Both the position numbers and the translations under genes were made by a program. From Armatimonadota bacterium (GTDB taxonomy: Bacteria > Armatimonadota > Fimbriimonadia > Fimbriimonadales > Fimbriimonadaceae), in contig JAFDWT010000051.1 of assembly GCA_018268335.1 (NCBI GenBank), positions 2,755 through 38,063 of the forward strand: 35,309 bases of DNA. Reading direction: 5' to 3'. How positions within the stretch are numbered: the stretch's first letter is position 1; every line of letters starts with the position of its first letter. The notes below the pieces were generated by a model. That model was not told the origin of the DNA. It worked only from the letters and a program-made list of their open reading frames with translations, and did no database searches. This document shows positions 23,803 through 31,109 of this stretch, in pieces.

Positions 23803-23812
23803 GGGAGGCCCG

Positions 23813-23818
23813 ATTGTA
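23813..23818 (-). promoter_or_regulatory. -10 box of metG
   Basis: On the minus strand TACAAT (one mismatch) ends 10 nt before ATG 23802, giving a leader of a few nucleotides. No clear -35. Confidence 0.4.
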
Positions 23819-23857
23819 CTCGCCGGGCTCGACCGGCCCTCGCCTTCGATTCTTCTG

Positions 23858-23886
23858 ATAAGTCTTATAGGACCTACACGACTTAT
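23858..23886. promoter_or_regulatory. Inverted repeat between metG and the J-domain gene
   Basis: ATAAGTC (23858-23864) and GACTTAT (23880-23886) form a perfect 7-bp inverted repeat, arms 22 bp apart, in an AT-rich island of an otherwise GC-rich region. It could be an operator for metG or a processing site at the 3' end of the upstream operon; there is no direct evidence for either. Confidence 0.35.
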
Positions 23887-23891
23887 GCGTT

Positions 23892-25040
23892 CTAGGCACC
23901 ACGCAGACCACGGAACACGTCCGCCAAGCCCCAACCGACTAACGCCGACGGGAACAAGACGTTGCCCCCGAGCAAGAACACCTGCCCGGCTGCAGGCCCG
24001 TTTTTGGCCAGCGTAAACGCCACGATCAGCGAAAGCGCCGCCACCGAGCCACCCAACAGGCGGGACAGCGATGGATTAAACGCCTTCTGCCCCGCCCCCA
24101 CCACCCAATAGGCAGAAACCGAAGCCCAAAAGCACACCAAGCTCACCAACCCTAAGGCCACCGGCGCGGAGACCCGCGGCCCGGTGGCCGACCCAAGCGT
24201 CTCCAGCCGGTCAAGCAGTCCTGCCGCCGCAAACGACGCCCCTGTCACAGCTCCCGCGACAATCAGGGCGACGACATGGGATAAGCCAGCGGCCAACGGC
24301 CCCAAGCCAGGAGTCTCCACCCCGGTCGTCACCACCAAGTAGGTGCCGACAATGCCGACCGCGGCTAGGGCGGCATAGAGGGGCGTCCGGTTCAGGTCGG
24401 CGACGTCGCGCAGAGGATGTTGCGCCTGCAGGTCAACGACCTCCAGATATTTGCGCTCAAAGACCGGGTTGTCCGGGTCGAACTGCGCCGCATAGGCATA
24501 GTAGCGGGCCGACCTGTCCAAATCGCCCCGATAGCGCGCCACATCCGCGATCGCCGCATAAGCCGAAGCCTCCCGTGGCTTGTCCCGCAGAATGCGCTCG
24601 GCAACAATGTCGGCCTCAGCATACTTGTGGAACTTGAGCAACATGGAGAGCCGAGCCGCGTCAGCATTGCCTGCCGGGCGGCGATACCTGGGCGCGGGGC
24701 CAGTGGTCGCCGGACGGGGGCGCCGGGCCTGTGGCGCGGCCTGTGGCTCCTGCGCTCGGGGTTGGGCCCGTGAAGCTTGGATCCGGGCTGTCTCCTCCGC
24801 CCTCTCGCGCCGCTCAGCTTCATCTGCCTCGCGCAATTTGGCGTCGTAATTCGCCTTCTTGATCGGATCGCTCAGGAAGTCGTACGCTTCGCGTACCTGC
24901 ATGAACCTCGCTTGCGCGTCGGCCGCCGGGTTCAGGTCGGGGTGCAGCTCCTTGGCCAGCCTTCGGAACGCCGTCTTGACCGCATGGGCGTTGGCGTACC
25001 GGCTCAGGCCGAGGATCGCGTAGTGGTCGGGTGCGGGCAG
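23892..25040 (-). CDS. Membrane-anchored J-domain protein (CTG start)
   Basis: The ~382-residue protein opens with a complete J domain (about 5-68: DHYAILGLSRYANAHAV, RLAKELHPDLNPAADAQARF and EAYDFLSDPIKKANYDAKL), with the HPD tripeptide at residues 33-35, so it can stimulate an Hsp70. A charged Ala/Arg/Pro-rich linker, a TPR-like region (about 115-195) and roughly four hydrophobic segments at the C-terminus follow. The only start that gives the whole J domain is CTG 25040, with TGAGGTGA just upstream. The first in-frame ATG (24902) would cut the domain after HPD. The frame is the same as that of the pilC gene just upstream, whose TGA lies nine bases before the CTG. The C-terminal segments suggest a membrane-linked chaperone role. 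Confidence 0.75.
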   Translation of the reverse strand: MPAPDHYAILGLSRYANAHAVKTAFRRLAKELHPDLNPAADAQARFMQVREAYDFLSDPIKKANYDAKLREADEAERRERAEETARIQASRAQPRAQEPQAAPQARRPRPATTGPAPRYRRPAGNADAARLSMLLKFHKYAEADIVAERILRDKPREASAYAAIADVARYRGDLDRSARYYAYAAQFDPDNPVFERKYLEVVDLQAQHPLRDVADLNRTPLYAALAAVGIVGTYLVVTTGVETPGLGPLAAGLSHVVALIVAGAVTGASFAAAGLLDRLETLGSATGPRVSAPVALGLVSLVCFWASVSAYWVVGAGQKAFNPSLSRLLGGSVAALSLIVAFTLAKNGPAAGQVFLLGGNVLFPSALVGWGLADVFRGLRGA

Positions 25041-25049
25041 TCGGTCACC

Positions 25050-26309
25050 TCACTCGTTCATATAGGGCTGGTAGCTCTGGCCATAGCCTTGATAGAACTG
25101 CATCGCGACGTAGAGCACAAACCCGCCGACCACCACGAGCGCTAGCACACCAAGCACGGTCGCCGAGTGCCGCGCCTTGGTCTGGCCCTCGTCTTCGTAG
25201 TATTCGCTCATCTTGATGAGCATCTCGTCGAGGTTGCCGGTCATCTCGCCGGTCCTTGTCATGTCCAGGACGATCGGACTGAAAGCGCGGGTGGAGGCCA
25301 GCGTCTCGGTGATCCCTGCCCCTTCGTCCAGCCGCCCGACCGTCGGATAGATCTTGGCTCGGACCGCCTCGTTGCCCGTCGCGTCCGCCGCCAACTGGAG
25401 CGCCTTGCCCGTCGGCACACCACCCTTGTACAGTGCCCCAAAAGCCCGCCCGAATTTGGCCATTGCGAAGCCGTGCACCATTTTGCCGATCCAAGGCAGC
25501 TTGTGAATAAAGATGTCCCAAGCGTGCCGCACCGGCCCGTTGGGCAAGATGAGTTTCTTAAAAACGAACCAGCCGACCACGGCCAAGGCGATCAGCGTCC
25601 ACGCCGCCCACGGCGGCGTGATACCAGCCTTACCGGGGGCCACCGAGGAGATGATCGCATTGGCTCCCAAAATGACGATCACCGAGAAACCGATCACTGC
25701 CTTGGGATAAAAGGTCTCGCGCCGGATGAGGTTGCGCAATTCAATGTCGCGCTGGATGTACTCGCTGAGTTGGCGGCATTGCTCAGCTAAGAATCCGCCC
25801 TCCTCGCCGACCCGCAGCATGCTGATCATGAGGGGCGAAAAGACTTCCGGATAGCGTTGGAACCCGACGGTCATCGGCCGACCGGCCATGACGTGGTCAC
25901 GAGTCTCCAGGACGACTTTGCGGAGCTTGGGGCTTTGCGTTTGGCCCGCCAACGTCTCCAAGGCCTGCACCGGGTTGATGCCGGCGGCGAGCATTGTGCC
26001 GAGCTGGCGGAAAAAGAAGTGGAGGTTCGAAAGGGCGACGCCGCCGACCAACTGCCCGATGACATTGGTCTCGATGTAGCTGCGCTGTTCTGTCGGCGGC
26101 GCGGCGGCTGCCGCCAAAGTCGCCGGAGCGGCAGGAGCCGTCACCATGCGAGGCACCTCTTGAATACCGTTTGAAGCTTCCGACAGACCGCGCACCTGTA
26201 GACCCTGCTCCCGCAACTGGCGGGATGCCGACTCGAAGTCAGCGCCCAGCACTGTGCCTCGTTGGATCCGCCCCTGGGTGTCAACGGCTTGGTATTCAAA
26301 GATCGGCAT
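25050..26309 (-). CDS. Type II secretion F / PilC-family inner-membrane protein
   Basis: The 419-residue protein starts with MPIFEYQAVDTQGRIQRGTV, a typical GspF/PilC N-terminus. Two T2SSF domains follow (about 90-210 and 295-415), with FFRQLGTMLAAGINPVQALE and GRAFGALYKGGVPTGKALQL at their starts and three membrane segments: two between the domains and one at the C-terminus. Such proteins are the inner-membrane platform of type IV pili or type II secretion. The start is 6 bp after the stop of a second PilC-like gene, with AAGGAG overlapping that stop, so the two are translated together. The J-domain gene follows in the same frame after the TGA. Confidence 0.9.
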   Translation of the reverse strand: MPIFEYQAVDTQGRIQRGTVLGADFESASRQLREQGLQVRGLSEASNGIQEVPRMVTAPAAPATLAAAAAPPTEQRSYIETNVIGQLVGGVALSNLHFFFRQLGTMLAAGINPVQALETLAGQTQSPKLRKVVLETRDHVMAGRPMTVGFQRYPEVFSPLMISMLRVGEEGGFLAEQCRQLSEYIQRDIELRNLIRRETFYPKAVIGFSVIVILGANAIISSVAPGKAGITPPWAAWTLIALAVVGWFVFKKLILPNGPVRHAWDIFIHKLPWIGKMVHGFAMAKFGRAFGALYKGGVPTGKALQLAADATGNEAVRAKIYPTVGRLDEGAGITETLASTRAFSPIVLDMTRTGEMTGNLDEMLIKMSEYYEDEGQTKARHSATVLGVLALVVVGGFVLYVAMQFYQGYGQSYQPYMNE

Positions 26310-26315
26310 CGTCCT

Positions 26316-27680
26316 CTACTCCTTCAGTGCGCTCTCAAAAACCTGGCTGTACCAGCCGCCATAAAACGTCGCCAGCGCCACCGTGATCCCGACCGACGTG
26401 ATGAGCGTCGCTAGAACATAAAGGGCAATGAGCCTGCCCTTCCGCCAAGCCTGTGCGTTCTCTGCCGCCATGAAGGCGACATGCCGAAAGGCGTCCGGTA
26501 GCGTGCCGGTCATCTCACCGGTGGCGATCATGTTCGCTTGGTCCGGGCCCAGCACGTCGGCGCGGCGGACCAACTCGCCGAACGGCGTCTCGTCTCTCGC
26601 CCCCGCCAGCGAAGTGGTCAACTTGCGCGAAAACTCGATGTTGGGGACGGCGGCCGAAGCCAGCGCCCAGCTCTGGTGCGGGCTGATTCCCGCCGCCGAA
26701 AGCCGCTCCAGATGGTTGGCAAACACGGCCAGGTTCTCCTGCCGGGCAAAGTGGCCAAAGACAGGGAGCTTCAATCCAAGCCGGTGGCGCATCGGTCGGT
26801 TGCGCGTCAGCTTGGCCCAAGTCTTGACGGCAAAGTAAGTGCCGAGCCCCACAACCAGCACCCAGACCGGCCAGGACGTGAAGTAGCTCTTCAGCGCTGT
26901 CGAGAACAGCAGGGCAAGGCGGTCGCCGACGGAGTTCGCCTTTGTGCCGTTCAGCATCTCCTCGATCATCGCCCGACTGCCCATGACCCACGCCCCGGCG
27001 AACGGGATGCCGCAAAAGCCGATGACGATGATCTCCCACCGCATCAGCCGTGCACCCCACCCGATCCGATGGGCGTCTTTGAACCGTTCACCCAATTCCG
27101 CTGCGGCGTCGGGGACATAGCCGCCGGTCTCAGCCGCCGCCATCGCTCCGACGGCCCCCTCCGGGAAGACATCAGGATAAGCTGCCATCGCTTCGGCGAG
27201 GCTGCCTCGCTCCGACGTAACCTCGGCCATATGCCTGAGCGCCTGGGCCAAGGCTGGCCGACGCTCCTGGTTGGCCAAAGTGGTCAGCGCCGTAGTCGGC
27301 GGCACACCCGACCGCCAAAGCGTCGCCAACTGGGCGAAGAGGAACGACAGCGCCGAATTCGGTACCTGGCCAGTCCGGAAGACCCGGCCGGGCCGCGAAG
27401 GGGCGACTTGCCGCATCTGCACCTGCTGCGACTGTTCGACCACTCGCGCTGCCTGCCGAAGTCTTTCGACCTGTTGGGGAGGGGCCAAATTGACCGAGGC
27501 CGCCGCTGTCGGCGACGCCACCGAGAGTGAAGCCCTGGGCTGGTCGACCGGACTCACCGACTTCACCTGCAGGCCGCGGCCTGCCAAAGTCTGGGCGACA
27601 TGTCCCGGCGACGGCGCGTCGAGCGTGCCTCCGCTGGGCTGGCCGGCGGCGTCAACGGCTTGGAACCGATAGAGGGGCAT
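26316..27680 (-). CDS. Second T2SSF / PilC-family inner-membrane protein
   Basis: The 454-residue protein starts MPLYRFQAVDAAGQPSGGTL at ATG 27680 (AGGAG in AGGAGAGCAAGCG upstream) and has the same layout as its neighbour. A long Pro/Gln-rich linker comes first, then T2SSF repeats around SFLFAQLATLWRSGVPPTTA and FANHLERLSAAGISPHQSWA, with membrane segments between them and at the C-terminus. It is more diverged in its linker and second domain than the downstream copy. Two adjacent platform proteins could form a heteromeric complex or serve different machines. No pilin or ATPase gene is in the window, so the machine cannot be named. The start overlaps folK by 29 bp. Confidence 0.85.
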   Translation of the reverse strand: MPLYRFQAVDAAGQPSGGTLDAPSPGHVAQTLAGRGLQVKSVSPVDQPRASLSVASPTAAASVNLAPPQQVERLRQAARVVEQSQQVQMRQVAPSRPGRVFRTGQVPNSALSFLFAQLATLWRSGVPPTTALTTLANQERRPALAQALRHMAEVTSERGSLAEAMAAYPDVFPEGAVGAMAAAETGGYVPDAAAELGERFKDAHRIGWGARLMRWEIIVIGFCGIPFAGAWVMGSRAMIEEMLNGTKANSVGDRLALLFSTALKSYFTSWPVWVLVVGLGTYFAVKTWAKLTRNRPMRHRLGLKLPVFGHFARQENLAVFANHLERLSAAGISPHQSWALASAAVPNIEFSRKLTTSLAGARDETPFGELVRRADVLGPDQANMIATGEMTGTLPDAFRHVAFMAAENAQAWRKGRLIALYVLATLITSVGITVALATFYGGWYSQVFESALKE

Positions 27681-28164
27681 CGCTTGCTCTCCTGACGGCT
27701 TGGCCCTGTAAAGCCGCGTCGTCCTTCCAATCCAGAATACGCTTCCCGCCGGGCAACGTGGCACCCGGATCTGCCTCGGCCCACGGCTCCATGACAAACC
27801 GCCGCTCGCTCGACCTCGGATGCGGCACGCGCAGCATGTTCGAATCCAGTTCCAGGACGCCGTATTGCAGGACGTCCAGGTCGATCATCCGCGGCCCGTT
27901 GGGTTCACCAGGGACGCGGCCAAGCTCGCGCTCAGTCGCCTTGCACCATTGGACTAGCCCGATCGGGCCGAGCCGCGTCGAACCAACCGCCACCATGTTC
28001 AGAAAGTCAGGTTGGTCGGCCACGTACATGGCCGCTGTCTCATACAGTCCGCTGACACGCATGTCTTCTAAGATTCCGGCCAAGCGCACAAGCGCTTGGC
28101 CGATCGTCTCTTTCGCCGGCCCTAAGTTCGCCCCCAGAGCGACGGCCACGGGCACCGGCGTCAC
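27652..28164 (-). CDS. folK: 2-amino-4-hydroxy-6-hydroxymethyldihydropteridine pyrophosphokinase
   Basis: The ~170-residue HPPK transfers pyrophosphate from ATP to hydroxymethyldihydropterin in folate synthesis. VAVALGANLGPAKETI matches the N-terminal family motif and NGPRMIDLDVLQYG the HPPK signature; VPHPRSSERRFVMEP follows. GTG 28164 starts 2 bp after the TGA of the TolB-like gene; no SD is visible and a GTG three codons on is also possible. The 3' end overlaps the pilC-like gene by 29 bp. No other folate gene is visible nearby. Confidence 0.88.
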   Translation of the reverse strand: MTPVPVAVALGANLGPAKETIGQALVRLAGILEDMRVSGLYETAAMYVADQPDFLNMVAVGSTRLGPIGLVQWCKATERELGRVPGEPNGPRMIDLDVLQYGVLELDSNMLRVPHPRSSERRFVMEPWAEADPGATLPGGKRILDWKDDAALQGQAVRRASDAPLSVPSR

Positions 28165-28166
28165 GG

Positions 28167-29363
28167 TCAAGGGGCGATGAACCCGTTCGTTTTGAACTCG
28201 TCGACGCCTGGCGTACTGGTGAGGCGAAGGAATCCGGTGCCGTCCGTCTTGACGGAGCAGATGTCCCAGCCGGTGCCGTCGTCGTACATGAACACGATGC
28301 GCGTGCCGTCGGGCGAGAACGACGGCGACTGGACAGGGCCGCCCAAGTCGACGACCTTGGCCTGGCCGCTGCCGTCGGCGTTCATGATCCACAACCGCGC
28401 GACGGTCGACTGGGCGATCCGCACAAAGCAGATCTTGCTGCCGTCGTGCGAGAACGCCGGGTCGAAGTCGTCGATGGAGGAATCGTTGCTCAGGTTGACC
28501 GTTCCTGTCCCATCGGCGTTGACCTTGAATATCTGCGCAGGTCCGGAATTGGTGCTCGAATACAAGACGAGGGAGCCGTTCGCGTTAAGCGACGGCGCTT
28601 CGACAAACCCACTCGCGACCTGCGTGATGCCCGTGCCACCGCTGGTCATGACAAAGATGCCAGGGGTGCCGTTGCGACCGCTGCGGAAAACGATTTGTGT
28701 CCCGTCCAGGCTCACGACCGGCTGGTCGTCGTCGGAACTGCTGGATGCCAGGTGCGTCTCTGTGCTACCCGAGAGATTGCTCTTATAAACCTGGACAAAC
28801 GGGTTGCGGTCGGTCTCAAAGACCAACATGGTCTTGGCCCCGTCGATGCTCGGGTTGAAATTGCTGAACGAGGCGTTGCCCACCACGGAGTTCGAGGTGC
28901 CGTCCAGGTTCATCTTGTGGATGTTATAAAGACTGCTGTTGTTCAGAACCGAGTAGACGACTTGAGGTTGCGTCCCGCCACCGCCACCTGTTGTCGAGCC
29001 TGTCGTCGTTCCGGTGGTCGTGCCTGTGGTGGTTCCGGTTGTGGTGCCCGTCGTGGTACCAGTCGTCGTACCAGTTGTCGTACCAGTCGTGGTGCCAGTT
29101 GTCGTACCAGTTGTCGTACCAGTCGTGGTGCCAGTTGTCGTACCAGTCGTCGTACCTGTCGTTGTGCCAGTGGTGGTACCCGTCGTTGTGCCGGTAGTCG
29201 TGCCTGTGGTGGTACCAGTCGTTAGGCCACCAGAGGAGCCACCCGAAGCCGTCCCTCCTCCACCGACGCCGCCGTTGTTACCGCCGCAGCCGACGACAAA
29301 CGCCCCTGCGACAAAAAGTGCTATCGACGACGCGATTGAAACAGCTTGAGACTTTTTCGACAT
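28167..29363 (-). CDS. TolB-like beta-propeller lipoprotein with a long (TTTG)n linker
   Basis: The ~398-residue protein starts at ATG 29363 (GGAAGAAG just upstream). Residues 1-26 are a lipoprotein signal ending in FVVGC, with Cys26 as the lipidated residue. A Gly/Asn/Ser-rich stretch and then twenty 4-residue units (LTTG, 18 x TTTG, STTG) form an ~80-residue flexible, possibly O-glycosylated spacer. The remaining ~260 residues are WD40/TolB-like propeller blades (QPVVSLDGTQIVFRSGRNGT and SPSFSPDGTRIVFMYDDGTG among them). The domain likely stands off the membrane to bind a partner or ligand. Its stop lies 2 bp before the folK start. Confidence 0.85.
   Translation of the reverse strand: MSKKSQAVSIASSIALFVAGAFVVGCGGNNGGVGGGGTASGGSSGGLTTGTTTGTTTGTTTGTTTGTTTGTTTGTTTGTTTGTTTGTTTGTTTGTTTGTTTGTTTGTTTGTTTGTTTGTTTGSTTGGGGGTQPQVVYSVLNNSSLYNIHKMNLDGTSNSVVGNASFSNFNPSIDGAKTMLVFETDRNPFVQVYKSNLSGSTETHLASSSSDDDQPVVSLDGTQIVFRSGRNGTPGIFVMTSGGTGITQVASGFVEAPSLNANGSLVLYSSTNSGPAQIFKVNADGTGTVNLSNDSSIDDFDPAFSHDGSKICFVRIAQSTVARLWIMNADGSGQAKVVDLGGPVQSPSFSPDGTRIVFMYDDGTGWDICSVKTDGTGFLRLTSTPGVDEFKTNGFIAP
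28986..29225. repeat. 12-bp tandem repeat, 20 units, inside the TolB-like gene
   Basis: On the plus strand the unit is GTNGTNCCNGTN, 12 bp long and repeated 20 times without a frame break; on the coding strand it encodes TTTG. Units differ mainly in synonymous third positions, so the protein repeat is under stronger constraint than the DNA, but neighbouring units share blocks, as expected from slippage or unequal crossover. Copy number probably varies between strains. Confidence 0.9.
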
Positions 29364-29399
29364 GCTTCTTCCACCCATCCCCCAAATCATCGGAACCTG

Positions 29400-29444
29400 A
29401 CAAGGTTACCTGGAGGCAACCTTGTTTGACACTCGCCGTGTCAA
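29400..29444. terminator. Two hairpins downstream of gpsA
   Basis: Hairpin 1: TTGACAC (29426-29432) with GTGTCAA (29438-29444), overlapping the gpsA TGA. Hairpin 2: ACAAGGTT (29400-29407) with AACCTTGT (29418-29425). They lie in tandem between gpsA and the TolB-like gene. There is no long T tract, so terminator function is inferred from position. Confidence 0.45.
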
Positions 29445-30433
29445 TGCCATTGTGCCAGACCTTCGTCGGGCGTGCTTCTTTCCATCAATCGCAATACGGC
29501 TTCTCGAGGGCTCATCCTGCCCTTGATCACCTGCTCCAGTGCGGCGAATATCGGGAGCTCGACACCCAAGCGGCGGGCCAGGACATTGGCGATCTCGCAG
29601 GTGGCCACGCCCTCTGCCACTTGGCCCCCCAGCAGCTCAATAGCCGACTCCAGGCTCTCTCCGTTACCGATTGCAAAGCCCACCCGATAGTTGCGGCTGA
29701 GCCTCGAACTCGCCGTAGCAAAAAGGTCGCCGACGCCAGCGATTCCCATAAACGTCTCGATCTTGCCGCCCATCGCCACACCCATCTTGGCCATCTCGTT
29801 CAGGCCTCTGGCCACCAATGCGCCCTTGGTGTTGTCGCCAAAGCCGAGGCCGTCGCTGACACCCGCCCCGATCGCGACGACGTTCTTGAGCGCCCCCGCG
29901 ATCTCCACCCCGCGCATGTCGCTGCTGGCATAGACCTTGAGGCTCGGCGACCGAAACGCGACACGGACGGCCTCCGCCGTCACAGCGTCCGTGCTGGCCG
30001 CGATACTCGCCGTCGGCACGCCCTTGGCGAGTTCCACTGCCAGGTTCGGGCCGCTCAGAACCGCCAGTTTCGCCCCGGGGCAGACCTTGGCGACCGCGTC
30101 GCTGAGCACCCCTGTGCCCTCGGGCTCCAGCCCCTTGGAGGCCAGCACGACCACCGGCGTCGAACCCAAGAACGCTGCGCTTGCCTCGACGGCCGAAGCC
30201 GGCACCGCCAGCACGGCCATGTCGACTTGCGGCAACTGATCGCATTCGGTAGCCACCGAGACTTCCTCGGGCAACCGGTGGCCGGGCAGATACCGCAGGT
30301 TTTCGCGGCAGGCCTTGAGCAAGGCGGTCCCCTCGTTGTCACGGCCGACGAGCAGGACTTGGTGCCCGTTGCGGCCCAAGAGAATGGCGAGCGCCGTCCC
30401 CCAACTCCCCGCCCCGACCACCATCACCGTCAT
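29441..30433 (-). CDS. gpsA: Glycerol-3-phosphate dehydrogenase [NAD(P)+]
   Basis: The 330-residue enzyme reduces dihydroxyacetone phosphate to sn-glycerol-3-phosphate for phospholipid synthesis. MTVMVVGAGSWGTALAILLG holds the Rossmann GxGxxG and selects ATG 30433. LSGPNLAVELAKGVPTA, GVEIAGALKNVVAIGAG (with the catalytic lysine) and FMGIAGVGDLFATASSRLSR are conserved GpsA blocks. TATCGT lies 6 nt before the start. It is divergent from rpsO across 189 bp. Confidence 0.95.
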   Translation of the reverse strand: MTVMVVGAGSWGTALAILLGRNGHQVLLVGRDNEGTALLKACRENLRYLPGHRLPEEVSVATECDQLPQVDMAVLAVPASAVEASAAFLGSTPVVVLASKGLEPEGTGVLSDAVAKVCPGAKLAVLSGPNLAVELAKGVPTASIAASTDAVTAEAVRVAFRSPSLKVYASSDMRGVEIAGALKNVVAIGAGVSDGLGFGDNTKGALVARGLNEMAKMGVAMGGKIETFMGIAGVGDLFATASSRLSRNYRVGFAIGNGESLESAIELLGGQVAEGVATCEIANVLARRLGVELPIFAALEQVIKGRMSPREAVLRLMERSTPDEGLAQWH

Positions 30434-30439
30434 GCGGCG

Positions 30440-30445
30440 ACGATA
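30440..30445 (-). promoter_or_regulatory. -10-like box of gpsA
   Basis: On the minus strand TATCGT ends 6 nt before ATG 30433, with no SD. Weak match, but the same spacing as at other first genes. Confidence 0.3.
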
Positions 30446-30532
30446 CCATCTGGGGCTTCGCGGGCCTGAGCGTGTCGTTTGGTCGCGCCCCCTCAGTTTC
30501 ATGCCTTTCGGGACCAAAGATGACCCCTGGGG

Positions 30533-30622
30533 TACCATGTGCCCCGGCCCGCAAGGGTCACCTGCCACGCCCGGCCAGACCGGCGGACGCGGGAAGCCTC
30601 AACAAGAGGCAGAGACTGCAAC
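30533..30622 (+). promoter_or_regulatory. rpsO 5' leader, possible S15 autoregulatory region
   Basis: A weak -10-like TACCAT (30533-30538) is followed by ~85 bp of GC-rich, structure-prone leader. The hairpin GCCTC-AACAA-GAGGC (30596-30610) covers GAGG, the best Shine-Dalgarno candidate, 13 nt before the ATG. In many bacteria S15 represses its own translation by binding such leaders. No specific S15-leader class is recognised here. Confidence 0.35.
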
Positions 30623-30904
30623 ATGCCATTGGATCCACAACTCAAACAAGACGTCATCAAAGAATACGGCCTGAAAGACGGCGACACCGGCTCCACCGAA
30701 GTCCAGATCGCGATCATGCAAAAGCGGATCGAACAGATCACCGGCCACCTAAAGACGAACAAGAAAGACTTCCACTCGCGCACCGGCCTGCTCAAGCTGG
30801 TCGGCAAGCGCCGCCGCCTCGAGGCCTACCTGCGCAACCGCGACGTCGTCAAGTACCGCGAGCTCATCCAGCGCCTCGGCATCCGCGAAGTCAAGCCGAA
30901 GTAA
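30623..30904 (+). CDS. rpsO: 30S ribosomal protein S15
   Basis: The 93-residue protein is close to the usual 89. [60 protein letters not shown] and [18 protein letters not shown] cover the whole family, including the 16S rRNA-binding GDTGS and HSRxGL stretches. S15 binds the central domain of 16S rRNA early in assembly. ATG 30623 is chosen over an upstream in-frame GTG because it gives the canonical length. A strong terminator follows, so rpsO is not obviously cotranscribed with pnp as it is in E. coli. Confidence 0.96.
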   Translation: MPLDPQLKQDVIKEYGLKDGDTGSTEVQIAIMQKRIEQITGHLKTNKKDFHSRTGLLKLVGKRRRLEAYLRNRDVVKYRELIQRLGIREVKPK

Positions 30905-30926
30905 GGCCGACTTCAAAGCAGATCCG

Positions 30927-30960
30927 AAACGGGGTTCTTCACAGGGAGCCCCGTTTTTGT
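30927..30960 (+). terminator. Intrinsic terminator of rpsO
   Basis: AAACGGGG (30927-30934) pairs perfectly with CCCCGTTT (30949-30956), giving an 8-bp stem with a 14-nt loop, followed by TTGT so that the stem merges into a short T run. It begins 22 bp after the rpsO stop. This is the clearest intrinsic terminator in the window. Confidence 0.8.
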
Positions 30961-30966
30961 CCCTTT

Positions 30967-31090
30967 ACCCGTCACTCCTGCGAAGGCAGGAGTCCAGCTC
31001 TGACCAACAAGTCCGTTCCGCAGCTTCACCTAGTGGAACGGACTCATTGTTTCCGGAGGCTGGATTTCTGCCTTCGCAGGAATGACGGGT
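30967..31090. repeat. Palindromic repeat element (fold-back, REPIN/MITE-like)
   Basis: Two 32-bp arms in inverted orientation (30967-30998 and 31059-31090) match at about 29 positions. The left arm contains its own hairpin CTCCTGC-GAAG-GCAGGAG. Between them an inner pair GTCCGTTCC (31011-31019) and GGAACGGAC (31035-31043) makes a second stem. The arm sequence GTCACTCCTGCGAAGGCAGG resembles intergenic palindromes found in high copy in many bacteria. It lies between the rpsO terminator and the 3' end of an opposing gene. Its sequence is unrelated to the element at 7065-7144. Confidence 0.65.
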
Positions 31091-31109
31091 GGGTATCGGT
31101 CAAGCGCTG

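Noticed and set aside
24902-25040. PilC-J protein as a programmed TGA read-through fusion or a recoded TGA
   Set aside because: TGA is used as a normal stop by many genes here, and a strong SD lies right between the stop and the CTG, so separate initiation is the simpler reading. Kept only as a side possibility.
28986-29225. CRISPR array
   Set aside because: The repeats are contiguous 12-bp units without spacers and are in frame within a coding region.
29014-29349. A plus-strand protein made of VVPVVVP repeats
   Set aside because: It is the antisense shadow of the (TTTG)n linker in the lipoprotein gene and has no other support.
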